Positions 7,170 to 14,692 are shown, counted from the stretch's first letter. The stretch: 32,855 nt of DNA from a bacterium (GCA_021108215.1 JAIORK010000045.1:128594-161448), one strand, 5' to 3'. The notes: a model not told the origin generated them from the letters alone. A program made the numbers and translations.

Positions 7170-9457
7170 GGTTTGGCCCCCCTCTCTAAAATTTTGATCT
7201 TACGCTTTAACTCCTCTACCCGGGGATAATTCGGTGCCTGCTGAATGATGTAACGGTACTCCCCGGCTGCTTCACGACCCATTCCGCGTTGTTCCAGAAT
7301 CAACGCCTTATTCAAACGTGCTTCCAAATACTGCGGTTTGATCTTCAATGCCTTGTCAAAAGCCTCAATTGATGCTTCCAGCATCCCTTTGCGCGCCCGA
7401 ACAATTCCCAAATTGCTCCACGTGGAAGAATGGGTATTGACATCACCCCGCCAATTTTTTTCAGAAGCTGCTGTGAAATGCTGGTAAGCAGCTTCCTGGT
7501 TTTGCTGCATTAAAGCAACATAACCTTTGTAAGAATACGGAATGGCAAAATCAGGAAAAATCTTAATCAAACGGTCAACAATGGTCTCGGCTTCCACCCA
7601 CCGCTTCTGCGAAAGATACACCGAGGCCAGATCAAGTGCAAAATAGACATTATAGGGATCCAATTCGCTGGCTTTGCGAGTAGCAGCCTCGGCATCTTTG
7701 AGTTTTTCTTTGTTTACAAAATCACCCCAGTATTTATACACCCGGCCCAGGTTATTATAATCATAACCATTGAGAGGATTCATTCCCATGGTATGTTTAT
7801 GAATTTTCGCTGCTTTTTCCAACAGCGGCTCTTTTTCCGTTGCCCGCTTGGCAGCCTCTTCATAAGCAATCCCATATTTGACCCAATAAATTTCCCGATG
7901 GGGATTGATGGCCGCCGCCCGACCCAACTCTGCTATGGCTTGCTGGGGATAACCCCGGGCAAGATAAATAATACCCCGTTTAAAGTAGACATCAGCCGAC
8001 CAAAGCCTAAGTGAAAACATCATAAGCAGCAAAATCAAACAACCGCTGCCTAAAAAAGCCATCCATCGATTGAGCGGCAATTGGGAAAGTGAGAATTCCG
8101 TTTCCCCGGCTTGGGCAGGACCGGCAATCACTGTCTGACGCGGCAGGACGGTTCCCAGGGCTAAAAGAAACCAAAATAAGGAACCATATCCAATCACCGT
8201 GAAATTAAACTGGTTTTGGACAATAAAACCAAGCTGAGCAATACCAATGGCAGCTGTCACATGCCGCCGGTACGGCGGCAATGTCTTCAATTGTTTCCAG
8301 AGCACCGCATAAAACGCCACCAACAGCCACAGCCAGGCGCCCAATCCAAGAAATCCGGTGGTCGCGCCAATCTGGAGGAAAAAATTATGCGCTTTTTCAG
8401 GTGTCCCGTTCCATTCCAGCCGCCAATATTCAGCCAGACGGTATTTGGGAAATGTAATCTGAAATGTATCCAGACCGCTTCCGATAATGGGTTTGTCCCG
8501 CATCATCTGGAGCGCACTTCGCCAGATATACAGACGCGGTGTTATTTTTATACTTTTCATATCCATAGTGGCAATCGTGCGGGTCACTGTCGTTGAAATA
8601 TTAGAGCGGACATACGGTGAAAAAAGGGTTAAACCGGCCAGTACTGCCAGCACCAGCAGCCAGCGTTTATTTCTTGTCCATAATGCTTCGCTGATATTGC
8701 CTGCGCGCGACATCTTTTTGATGTCCCAGAAAACATAGGCGGCGAGCACGACAGCCTCTGCTACCAGAGCATAAAAAGCGCCCCGGCTTTTCGTAAAAAA
8801 AATGGCAAGCCCAATAATCACGATGATAAGCAGGAGCACGCGCTTCCAGGTCACCTGCTTGACTGCTAAAAAAAGCATCATGGCAATCGGAAGCACCATC
8901 AATAAGTAAGCTGCCAGAAAATTAGGGTTTCCCAGAGAACCAAAAAGCCGGGATGCTGTATAGGTGTGGGGATTCCATTTGATAAAATCAATCCCGAAAT
9001 TCTGTGCAACCCCATAACCGCCTGCCAATAAACCAGCCGCAACGATCACTGCCAGAAATTTATTGATATCCTTCAAATGACGGACATACTGATTTACCAA
9101 AAAGAAAAGCAGCCCATATCCTGCGATAGTCAGAATACCTTCAAAATCTTCGTAAACCCCGAAAACACTGGTTACAAAATTATTCGTCCACAGGGTGGAA
9201 AGTAGTGAAGAAATGCCGATCAACGCAATCGGCGGCCATAAAGCCGAAGACCGAATAGTCTCCTTGCCGAGCAGAAGCACTTTGGTTAAATAGGCCAACG
9301 ACGCCATCAGCAGAAAAATCCGGAAAGCGGTTAATTTATTAAACTCAAAAACATCGTGTGTCTTGGTATAAAAAACCAACGGAACCACCAACAGCATGGC
9401 CATCAGCGAGAGCAGAATGCCTTGATTACATATCAATCGGAGTCGTTCTTTGGTCAT
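7166..9457 (-). CDS. O-antigen ligase-family (Wzy_C) membrane protein with TPR tail
   Basis: The 763-residue product has about ten hydrophobic helices in residues 10-460, then tetratricopeptide repeats (about residues 490-740) and a short basic end. Wzy_C/WaaL landmarks are SRLFGSLGNPNFLAAYLLM and WNGTPEKAHNFFLQIG, with the conserved HN before a helix. Such proteins ligate or polymerise polysaccharide on the periplasmic face of the inner membrane; those with TPR tails may instead be O-glycosyltransferases, and the two cannot be told apart here. The ATG at 9457 is preferred over the TTG at 9460 because GGAG lies at better spacing. First gene of the operon left of the island; wecA and wecB on the other side supply a plausible shared pathway. 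Confidence 0.85.
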   Translation of the reverse strand: MTKERLRLICNQGILLSLMAMLLVVPLVFYTKTHDVFEFNKLTAFRIFLLMASLAYLTKVLLLGKETIRSSALWPPIALIGISSLLSTLWTNNFVTSVFGVYEDFEGILTIAGYGLLFFLVNQYVRHLKDINKFLAVIVAAGLLAGGYGVAQNFGIDFIKWNPHTYTASRLFGSLGNPNFLAAYLLMVLPIAMMLFLAVKQVTWKRVLLLIIVIIGLAIFFTKSRGAFYALVAEAVVLAAYVFWDIKKMSRAGNISEALWTRNKRWLLVLAVLAGLTLFSPYVRSNISTTVTRTIATMDMKSIKITPRLYIWRSALQMMRDKPIIGSGLDTFQITFPKYRLAEYWRLEWNGTPEKAHNFFLQIGATTGFLGLGAWLWLLVAFYAVLWKQLKTLPPYRRHVTAAIGIAQLGFIVQNQFNFTVIGYGSLFWFLLALGTVLPRQTVIAGPAQAGETEFSLSQLPLNRWMAFLGSGCLILLLMMFSLRLWSADVYFKRGIIYLARGYPQQAIAELGRAAAINPHREIYWVKYGIAYEEAAKRATEKEPLLEKAAKIHKHTMGMNPLNGYDYNNLGRVYKYWGDFVNKEKLKDAEAATRKASELDPYNVYFALDLASVYLSQKRWVEAETIVDRLIKIFPDFAIPYSYKGYVALMQQNQEAAYQHFTAASEKNWRGDVNTHSSTWSNLGIVRARKGMLEASIEAFDKALKIKPQYLEARLNKALILEQRGMGREAAGEYRYIIQQAPNYPRVEELKRKIKILERGAKP

Positions 9458-9469
9458 CAATCACTCCAC

Positions 9470-9516
9470 AATATCTGGTATATGGCAATTGCCACCCCTA
9501 CTTTATACCAGATATT
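9470..9516. repeat. 13-bp inverted repeat in the leader of the O-antigen ligase gene
   Basis: Arms AATATCTGGTATA (9470-9482) and its complement (9504-9516) flank 21 nt that include GGCAATTGCC, itself a palindrome. It lies directly upstream of the ligase ribosome site, at the left edge of the restriction island. It could be an operator, an RNA hairpin covering the leader, or an insertion scar. Confidence 0.5.
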
Positions 9517-9580
9517 ATCTTGAATCGAAATGTTTTTCTTGGATTTGTGTGAAATAAAGGACATGAAAACAATATTTTGC

Positions 9581-9659
9581 GTAAAAGCAATCCCTTGTGG
9601 TTGCCCATGATTGGTTGTTGGTCCCTTGTTTTCAGGGTACCCACAAGGGGCACCCCTAC
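9581..9659. repeat. Dispersed repeat, copy A (CCCTTGTGGTTGCCC type)
   Basis: About 79 bp with imperfect inverted ends (left AATCCCTTGTGGTTGCCC, right GGGTACCCACAAGGGG then CACCCCTAC). It matches a second copy at 10805-10874, including the central TCCCTTGTTTTCAGGGTACCCACA. The left end is decayed (GTAAAAGC for GTAGGGGC). It lies in the 345-nt gap (9458-9802) left of the Bro-N gene. Confidence 0.7.
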
Positions 9660-9702
9660 AAATTCGCGGTAGTTCTATCCTTTTACCTGCATCATTCAAC
9701 TG

Positions 9703-9771
9703 CATATGACCATCTGCGGCAGTTGTTTCCATTTTGGAAACAGTTGCATTTTCCTACAATTCACCGCTTTC
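9703..9771 (-). pseudogene. 23-codon remnant of a RhuM-family gene
   Basis: Read on the minus strand from 9771 the frame gives ESGEL-stop-ENATVSKMETTAADGHM. The intact RhuM gene at 13370-14386 has ESGELDEKVVSSILEHTTQHG at the corresponding place, and 15 bases around 'caattcaccgctttc' are identical between the two loci. A stop interrupts the fragment, and nothing RhuM-like continues beyond the repeat elements on either side. It sits directly downstream of the intact Bro-N gene. I read it as the leftover of a second RhuM copy; the match is short, so this needs alignment. Confidence 0.5.
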
Positions 9772-9777
9772 GTAATA

Positions 9778-9807
9778 AGTAGGGAACGCAGATCTGCGTT
9801 CCCTACT
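9778..9807. repeat. Perfect 30-bp palindrome overlapping the Bro-N stop codon
   Basis: Each half reads AGTAGGGAACGCAGA and its complement. The TAG within the left end of its minus-strand reading is the stop codon of the Bro-N gene (9803-9805). There is no T tract, so it is not a standard terminator. It belongs with the other GTAG...CTAC palindromes in this window. Confidence 0.85.
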
Positions 9808-10627
9808 CTAATTCATCATTTCTCCCAAGATAATTCTGTTTCGAAACCACGCTTCTGCCCAGTTCTTTTTCCGTTGCTTTTCTGGCATTACCGGCAACTT
9901 TGCCACCACGTCTGGCAACATTTTTATTTCGTTTAAATGTAGCGGGTTTCTCTTTCTTGGAAATCTCTGTTGTAACGCGCTCGCCCAGCATATTAAAAAT
10001 AAGTTCCAGATCATCCATGTGGTCGCGCAAATTAGCTTTTGATTTTTCAGATAAATGCTTATGCGCCCTATATTCATCGGGCGTCATTCCAAAGGTTGCT
10101 TTGGATATTTCGGCCGTTAAGATGGCAAAGTCCTGCTGCTTTTCGATACCGCGCTCTTTCCATTCATCAGTCAAATTCTGCCGTATGGCAATGCCGCGAA
10201 GCCGCTTATCTATCCAATCCTTGGAATAACCCTTTTTCTCGTAAATCTCTTTCATACGTTGTTGGGCGAGTTCAGGATTCTCTATCTCCTGCACCCGTTC
10301 ATAGCCAACTTTTGCCAACCAGCGCTTAAACGGCTCGGCTTTGGGGGATGGAATAGACTGGATAATACGGAACATACCTTCGGTGTTGGCGCAGTCGGTT
10401 AAATATTTTTTGCTGTCAGAAGCTTCTAATTTCAGTTGTCTACAAATTGTAGACAACTGAAATCCGTCATCGTTTTTCACTCGGGCTTTCATTGCGTTCC
10501 AATAAACACGGGGTTTGTTACTAGCTGTTAGAACCTCCACCACATCCACCACCGAAAACCACCACTCATCGTTATGATAGGTCTTTCTAATCGCCTTTCC
10601 CTGAAACACCGCTAAACTATTAGACAT
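9803..10627 (-). CDS. Bro-N domain protein (phage antirepressor-like)
   Basis: The 274-residue product starts MSNSLAVFQGKAIRKTYHND and EWWFSVVDVVEVLTAS, the Bro-N fold typical of BRO/antirepressor proteins. The following part (FRIIQSIPSPKAEPFKRWLA, GYERVQEIENPELA) matches Bro-N proteins related to DinD. The C-terminal half is charged and ends in a basic 'NVARRGGKVAGNARKA' segment that may bind DNA. The start at 10627 is chosen by AGGAGG 10 nt upstream; a longer frame to 10669 has no ribosome site. The gene lies at the downstream end of the restriction island, separated from hsdR by repeats. Its leader is near-identical to the leader before a Bro-N fragment at 14383. A role in regulating the island is possible but not shown. 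Confidence 0.85.
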   Translation of the reverse strand: MSNSLAVFQGKAIRKTYHNDEWWFSVVDVVEVLTASNKPRVYWNAMKARVKNDDGFQLSTICRQLKLEASDSKKYLTDCANTEGMFRIIQSIPSPKAEPFKRWLAKVGYERVQEIENPELAQQRMKEIYEKKGYSKDWIDKRLRGIAIRQNLTDEWKERGIEKQQDFAILTAEISKATFGMTPDEYRAHKHLSEKSKANLRDHMDDLELIFNMLGERVTTEISKKEKPATFKRNKNVARRGGKVAGNARKATEKELGRSVVSKQNYLGRNDELE

Positions 10628-10643
10628 GTTATTTATTCCTCCT

Positions 10644-10688
10644 GTGTATAGAATGATGGTTCTACACACTTAGACCAACATTTTTCAA
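10644..10688 (-). promoter_or_regulatory. Dyad operator candidate and promoter of the Bro-N gene
   Basis: Arms GTGTATAGAA (10644-10653) and TTCTACACAC (10660-10669) form a 10-bp dyad with one mismatch, just upstream of the ribosome site. A minus-strand TTGAAA at 10683-10688 with TGTAGA 16 nt downstream is a possible promoter whose -10 lies in the dyad. The same dyad and -35 recur at 14504-14548, centred at the same distance from the start codon. Autoregulation by a repressor or Bro-N protein is an inference. Confidence 0.45.
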
Positions 10689-10713
10689 TTTCCTTGCAAA
10701 ATATTGCGTTTTT

Positions 10714-10794
10714 TTATGCATATGTCATCAGCTGCCTAGTACCAGCAATTTTCAAATCACTTTGGTTGTTAATGATTTTAATGCCCACCACCAT
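10714..10794 (-). other. Short ORF (26 codons) upstream of Bro-N, doubtful
   Basis: The frame reads MVVGIKIINNQSDLKIAGTR then QLMTYA and stops. Its 'KIAGTRQLMT' segment parallels 'KITGASYLIS' in the short ORF at 14600-14692, which sits in the same place before the other Bro-N leader. There is no good ribosome site. Probably part of the duplicated segment rather than an independent gene. Confidence 0.2.
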
Positions 10795-10804
10795 ATCACC
10801 CAGC

Positions 10805-10874
10805 GTAGGGGCAATCCCTTGTGGTTGCCCCATGATTGTTGATCCCTTGTTTTCAGGGTACCCACATGGGGTAC
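10805..10874. repeat. Dispersed repeat, copy B (GTAGGGGCAATCCCTTGTGG type)
   Basis: Begins GTAGGGGCAATCCCTTGTGG and ends TTTTCAGGGTACCCACATGG. It matches copy A at 9581-9659 over most of its length and keeps the intact left end; the right end has lost the CCCCTAC terminus. Located between the hsdR and Bro-N genes, next to a gene remnant. Confidence 0.7.
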
Positions 10875-10899
10875 ATTCGATTGTTGTGGATTCAATGAT

Positions 10900-10971
10900 T
10901 CAATGCACAATTTTCGTGAGCGAACCGAGTTTCAGCTTTTTATTAAGTTTTTCCGTAAAGTGGATAATCAT
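10900..10971 (-). pseudogene. N-terminal remnant resembling DUF6933 proteins
   Basis: A ribosome-site-like GGGGGATTTGAAAA precedes an ATG at 10971 that encodes MIIHFTEKLNKKLKLGSLTK and IVH, then a stop. 'MII..T.KL.KKLK' is how DUF6933 proteins begin; these are small proteins often found among accessory genes. Only 23 codons remain before the dispersed repeat at 10805-10874. The assignment rests on a short match from memory. Confidence 0.35.
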
Positions 10972-10993
10972 TTTTCAAATCCCCCGCCGGGAG

Positions 10994-11034
10994 TCTATAG
11001 ATGCGGTGGGTGAGCTTGTCGAACCCCCGATCAT
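10994..11034. repeat. 41-nt dispersed repeat overlapping the hsdR stop
   Basis: Contains GGTGGGTGAGCTTGTCGAAC and CCCCCG. It is identical at 38 of 41 positions to 12532-12572 inside hsdR. Its last bases (TCA at 11031-11033) supply the hsdR TGA stop codon. The core 'TTCGACAAGCTCACC' (minus strand) is a dispersed-repeat motif known from many bacterial genomes. Confidence 0.75.
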
Positions 11035-13367
11035 CTTGCATATAAATAGCGCTGAAAATCAATAAAAGTCTTCCGCATAGCATCCAGGCTGCCTAGTATT
11101 TCTTCTGCATCTGCCAGAGATTGATATTTCAATTCCAACAATCCCGGAAGTTTTTCTTGATCCAGCTCCTCCACACCTGTTTCAATATATTGATGAAGCA
11201 CAAACTCCAAAAATTCCTTTTGGCTACTATCGAGTCCATTGAAAATTTTTGTTTGCGCCTGAGCCACACGCATTTCTCTGGTGATGGGTTTCAAAGCAAA
11301 AGCCACATATTCCAGAACATCAAACAAATCACTTTTTTCAGCATCAATCACTTTTTGTAAATTTACTAATTCATCTTTACCATATCCAACAGCCGAGAGC
11401 TTTTCCAGAAATGCTTTACGTGTCAGCGGACTTGACCAAATTTTCCGTAATTCCGCCTCATTTTTTATATACTCAGGTAATTTTCCATACAACATTTCCA
11501 AAAATTCTTCCGTTGAAATTGGTTTCCCCTCTGCACTCCAAAATAATGTCGCAATCATATGTTGAATTTCTCTTGTTTTCCCGTCACTTAATTTTATTTT
11601 TATCTTTTCATGTTGTTCCCTGTGATTCGTCAAATACTCGGGACTATCTTTTTCGTTGGTTGCATTTGGTCTTTTCGGATCTACGATTGTATAGTCCAAA
11701 GGATCTTCCGGTTCGCCATCCCACTCCGGATCAGAACAATGATGATAGGCATTCACAAAATCATAAATCGTAAAATAGTCTTTCCCGTCAAACAGACGCG
11801 TTCCCCGTCCAACAATTTGTTTGAACTCAATTATCGTATTCACCGACCGCAACAGTACAATATTCCGGATATTCCGGGCATCAACCCCGGTTGATAATTT
11901 TTGCGATGTTGTCAATATCGTCGGAATCGTTTTTTCATTATCCTGAAAATCCCTTAAATGCTGTTCACCCAATTCCCCGTCATTTGCAGTCACCCTTTGA
12001 CAATACTGCGGATCACCACTTGGATTATATTGATTCACAAAATCACGAATCAGCGCAGCATGCGACTGGTTCGCACAAAAAATAATGGTTTTCTCATTCT
12101 GTTTAATTTCAGACAGAACAATCCTGACCCGTTCCCCTTCACGTTCTTTTATTTCAATAATTTTATTAAATTCAGGTTCCTGATAAATCTTGCCGGATTC
12201 AACTTCTCCTTCAATAACCGTGTCATCAGATGTATAGATGTATTCATCCATCGTTGTCTGAACGCGTTTTACTCTAAACGGTGTTAAAAAACCGTCATTG
12301 ATCCCTTCCTTCAGCGAATAGATATACACCGGATCACCAAAATACTTATAGGTGTCCACATTATCCCGTCTTTTTGGCGTGGCTGTCAGACCCAGTTGAA
12401 CAGCAGGTGAAAAATAATCCAGAATAGCCCGCCAGTTGCTTTCATCATTGGCACCGCCGCGATGGCACTCATCAACAATGATGAAATCAAAATAATCATC
12501 CGGATATTGACCGAAATATCCTTCGACGAAATCTGTAGATGTGGTGGGTGAGCTTGTCGAACCCCCGCTCATAAATGTCTGAAAAATAGTAAAAAAAATG
12601 CTGCCATTGGTAGGAACGCGTCCCTGTCTGCTGATTTCACTTGGTTTGATCCGGACCAACGCGTCTTCAGGAAATGCACTGAACGCGTTGAAGGCCTGAT
12701 TCGCTAAAATATTTCTGTCTGCCAAAAACAATACGCGCGGTCGTCTTGATCCATCCCGCTTTAAATTCCAGCGTGTATGAAAAAGCTTCCACGCAATCTG
12801 AAAAGCAATAAAAGTCTTCCCGGTTCCGGTTGCCAGGGTCAAGAGAATACGATCTTTGCCGGCTGCTACTGCTTTCAATGCCTTATTAACAGCAATTTCC
12901 TGATAAAACCGGAGCGGTTTTGTCCCGCCAATATCCTCAAAAGGAATTTGATCGAACTTGTCTTCCCACTTATTTCCCACTTCAAAAACTCTGTTCCACA
13001 ATTCATCTGGTGTGGGAAAACTATCTGCCAGGCCTTCTTCAGCAGTATCCATATTGATTTGATATATTTCTTTGCCATTGGCAGCATAGGTATAGCGCAA
13101 ATGCAATTTATCCGCATAGTTTTTTGCCTGCGCGACACCTTCCCCAACTTCCAGTTCATCACTTTTGGCTTCAATCACCGCGAGCTTACGATTTTTATAA
13201 ACCAGAATATAATCAGCAATAAGCGGCTTACGCGGCGCATTGTTGATATTGATCTTACCGACAGTAATATGAAATTCGCGCAGAACTTTTGTGCCTTCAA
13301 CAACACCCCAGCCCTTTTCTTTTAATGCCGGGTCAATGAGTTCCGCCCTGGTCTCGGCTTCGTTCAT
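11031..13367 (-). CDS. hsdR: Type I restriction enzyme R subunit (EcoEI-like)
   Basis: The 778-residue product has an N-terminal PD-(D/E)XK nuclease (D52, then E66-A-K68 in LAVIEAKSDE). A superfamily 2 motor follows: Walker A ATGTGKT at 179-185, DECHRGG at 299-305, LTATPKR after it, and QIVGRGTRLFDGK as motif VI. The C-terminal part matches the EcoEI R family. With HsdM and HsdS it should translocate unmethylated DNA and cut it at a distance. Residues 267-280 (MSGGSTSSPTTSTDF) lie in a loop before DECH and are encoded by a dispersed repeat. The ATG has GGAAGG 6 nt upstream and follows the RhuM stop by 2 nt. Fold and motifs are intact. Confidence 0.95.
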   Translation of the reverse strand: MNEAETRAELIDPALKEKGWGVVEGTKVLREFHITVGKININNAPRKPLIADYILVYKNRKLAVIEAKSDELEVGEGVAQAKNYADKLHLRYTYAANGKEIYQINMDTAEEGLADSFPTPDELWNRVFEVGNKWEDKFDQIPFEDIGGTKPLRFYQEIAVNKALKAVAAGKDRILLTLATGTGKTFIAFQIAWKLFHTRWNLKRDGSRRPRVLFLADRNILANQAFNAFSAFPEDALVRIKPSEISRQGRVPTNGSIFFTIFQTFMSGGSTSSPTTSTDFVEGYFGQYPDDYFDFIIVDECHRGGANDESNWRAILDYFSPAVQLGLTATPKRRDNVDTYKYFGDPVYIYSLKEGINDGFLTPFRVKRVQTTMDEYIYTSDDTVIEGEVESGKIYQEPEFNKIIEIKEREGERVRIVLSEIKQNEKTIIFCANQSHAALIRDFVNQYNPSGDPQYCQRVTANDGELGEQHLRDFQDNEKTIPTILTTSQKLSTGVDARNIRNIVLLRSVNTIIEFKQIVGRGTRLFDGKDYFTIYDFVNAYHHCSDPEWDGEPEDPLDYTIVDPKRPNATNEKDSPEYLTNHREQHEKIKIKLSDGKTREIQHMIATLFWSAEGKPISTEEFLEMLYGKLPEYIKNEAELRKIWSSPLTRKAFLEKLSAVGYGKDELVNLQKVIDAEKSDLFDVLEYVAFALKPITREMRVAQAQTKIFNGLDSSQKEFLEFVLHQYIETGVEELDQEKLPGLLELKYQSLADAEEILGSLDAMRKTFIDFQRYLYAR
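12532..12572. repeat. 41-nt dispersed repeat inside hsdR, in frame
   Basis: 38 of 41 positions match 10994-11034. On the minus strand it encodes part of a Gly/Ser/Thr/Pro loop (SGGSTSSPTTST) in HsdR between the helicase motif Ia-Ib region and DECH. The reading frame stays open, so the enzyme may tolerate it. Confidence 0.75.
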
Positions 13368-13369
13368 AA

Positions 13370-14386
13370 TTATCCTTCCAAACGTTTTATTTCCTTATCA
13401 AAATCGGAAATATAGTCTTTATCTTGCTTCTTACGGTAACTTTCATATTCCTGTTCAGCCTTGAGTTTGGCTTCCAAGGCACTTACTTTGCCATTATCTT
13501 TTAGAATGGGATAATTAGAAAGCTCTAAAAACTTATGTAAAAAAGAGGTCCATTCTTCCATTTTGGTTACTAATTGTTTCTCTGCCCTGGTTTCCGCCAA
13601 ATCAAGATAAGCAGAAATAATACGATTTAATTCCCTGATATGCGCTTCACCAAGATAATTCTTGGCAACCATTGTATCTGACTTCAAAACCATACCATCA
13701 GGAGCTTGTTTCCAGTTGGTCAGTCCCATATAAATTTTCTCCGCATCAGCAGAGTCATAGATGATTTCAGCAGCTGTTTTTCCGGTAATAGCCCAATGCA
13801 ATTTATTTTGTACTGTTGCAAAAAAATCTTTGGTAACAGGTGCATTATTATCATAATCTACTGAAAGCGCATAAATATCCGTAATTTTCTGGTAAAATCT
13901 GCGCTCACTTGCCCTGATTTCACGAATACGCTCTAAAAGCTCGTCAAAATAATCCCTGCCAGGCTGTTTACCACGCTTGAGCCGCTCATCATCCATGGCA
14001 AAACCCTTGATAATATATTCTTTCAGGACTTTGGTTGCCCAAATCCGGAACTGCGTTGCCTGATAGCTATTCACGCGGTATCCAACGGCAATAATGGCAT
14101 CGAGATTATAATACTTAACTGGTTGTTTCTGAGTTTTTCCTTCAATGGCACCATGTTGAGTGGTATGTTCCAAAATGGAACTTACCACTTTCTCGTCCAA
14201 TTCACCGCTTTCAAATATTTTTTTTAAGTGTTTTGTAATAGCCGGACGATTAACACCAAACAACTCACCCATCTTTTTTTGAGATAACCAGAAAGTCTCA
14301 TCCTGATAAATAACCTCAATGTGAATCTTACCTTTGGGTGTTGAATATAAAATCATGTCAGATGTTGATTGGCCGTCGTGATTCAT
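13370..14386 (-). CDS. RhuM-family protein
   Basis: The 338-residue product has the N-terminal winged-helix-like part (FWLSQKKMGELFGVNRPAITKHLKKIF, residues 31-57), then ESGELDEK, YYNLDAIIAVGYRVNSYQATQFRIWATKVLKEYIIKGF, and a helical C-terminal half. This is the virulence RhuM family, common inside type I restriction loci and accessory islands; its biochemical role is not established. The length is normal. The ATG overlaps the stop of the Bro-N fragment (ATGA) and has GGAG 7 nt upstream. hsdR follows by 2 nt, so it is cotranscribed within the restriction locus. Confidence 0.88.
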   Translation of the reverse strand: MNHDGQSTSDMILYSTPKGKIHIEVIYQDETFWLSQKKMGELFGVNRPAITKHLKKIFESGELDEKVVSSILEHTTQHGAIEGKTQKQPVKYYNLDAIIAVGYRVNSYQATQFRIWATKVLKEYIIKGFAMDDERLKRGKQPGRDYFDELLERIREIRASERRFYQKITDIYALSVDYDNNAPVTKDFFATVQNKLHWAITGKTAAEIIYDSADAEKIYMGLTNWKQAPDGMVLKSDTMVAKNYLGEAHIRELNRIISAYLDLAETRAEKQLVTKMEEWTSFLHKFLELSNYPILKDNGKVSALEAKLKAEQEYESYRKKQDKDYISDFDKEIKRLEG

Positions 14387-14487
14387 ACCAGTTCTCCATT
14401 TATATCAACCGGTGAATATAAGTACCCTTTGCTATGCCAGCTTCTTCGGATTTCTTTTTCCTGAAAAATTGCTAAATTTTTAGACAT
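14383..14487 (-). pseudogene. Truncated Bro-N gene (34 codons), now coupled to RhuM
   Basis: A leader almost identical to that of the intact Bro-N gene (AGGAGGAATAA, then a few bases, then ATG) begins a frame reading MSKNLAIFQEKEIRRSWHSK then GYLYSPVDINGELV and a stop. The intact protein begins MSNSLAVFQGKAIRKTYHND then EWWFSVVDVV. The fragment therefore covers only the start of the Bro-N domain. Its TGA overlaps the RhuM ATG, so it may now work as a translated leader for RhuM. Confidence 0.7.
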
Positions 14488-14503
14488 GTTACTTATTCCT
14501 CCT

Positions 14504-14548
14504 GTGTATAGAATAATCACGCTATACACTTAGACCGATATTTTTCAA
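14504..14548 (-). promoter_or_regulatory. Dyad operator candidate and promoter of Bro-N fragment and RhuM
   Basis: Arms GTGTATAG (14504-14511) and CTATACAC (14522-14529) are a perfect 8-bp dyad. On the minus strand TTGAAA (14543-14548) and TATAGC (14521-14526, spacing 16) form a possible promoter, with the -10 in the dyad. Position and centre equal those of the copy at 10644-10688. This would start a transcript for RhuM and hsdR separate from hsdM and hsdS. Confidence 0.5.
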
Positions 14549-14599
14549 TTTTCTTGTAAAAATTATAATTTAACCTTCAACAATGCAGAAAAAAATATT

Positions 14600-14692
14600 T
14601 TATTTTCCTATTGAAATCAAGTAACTGGCACCAGTAATTTTCTTTGCTTTGGAATATGGTAGTTTGTTGGAATGGGGTATTGATTTATTCAT
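14600..14692 (-). other. Short ORF (30 codons) coupled to the GHKL gene stop, doubtful
   Basis: The ATG overlaps the TGA of the GHKL gene (ATGA), and the frame reads MNKSIPHSNKLPYSKAKKIT then GASYLISIGK. Part of it parallels the short ORF at 10714-10794. It could be a tiny coupled gene or a by-product of the duplicated segment. I recognise no family. Confidence 0.25.

Noticed and set aside
9457-9732. Minus-strand 91-codon open frame ending at the O-antigen ligase start
   Set aside because: It begins inside the RhuM scrap and continues through a dispersed repeat; its product is a by-product of those.
9778-9807. 30-bp palindrome as an intrinsic terminator for Bro-N
   Set aside because: No T tract follows, it overlaps the stop codon, and similar palindromes occur where no terminator is expected (between the dCMP deaminase and wecA genes of one operon).
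10694-11065. Plus-strand 123-codon open frame beside Bro-N
   Set aside because: It runs through two dispersed repeats and gene remnants of the other strand, and its product has no recognisable domain.
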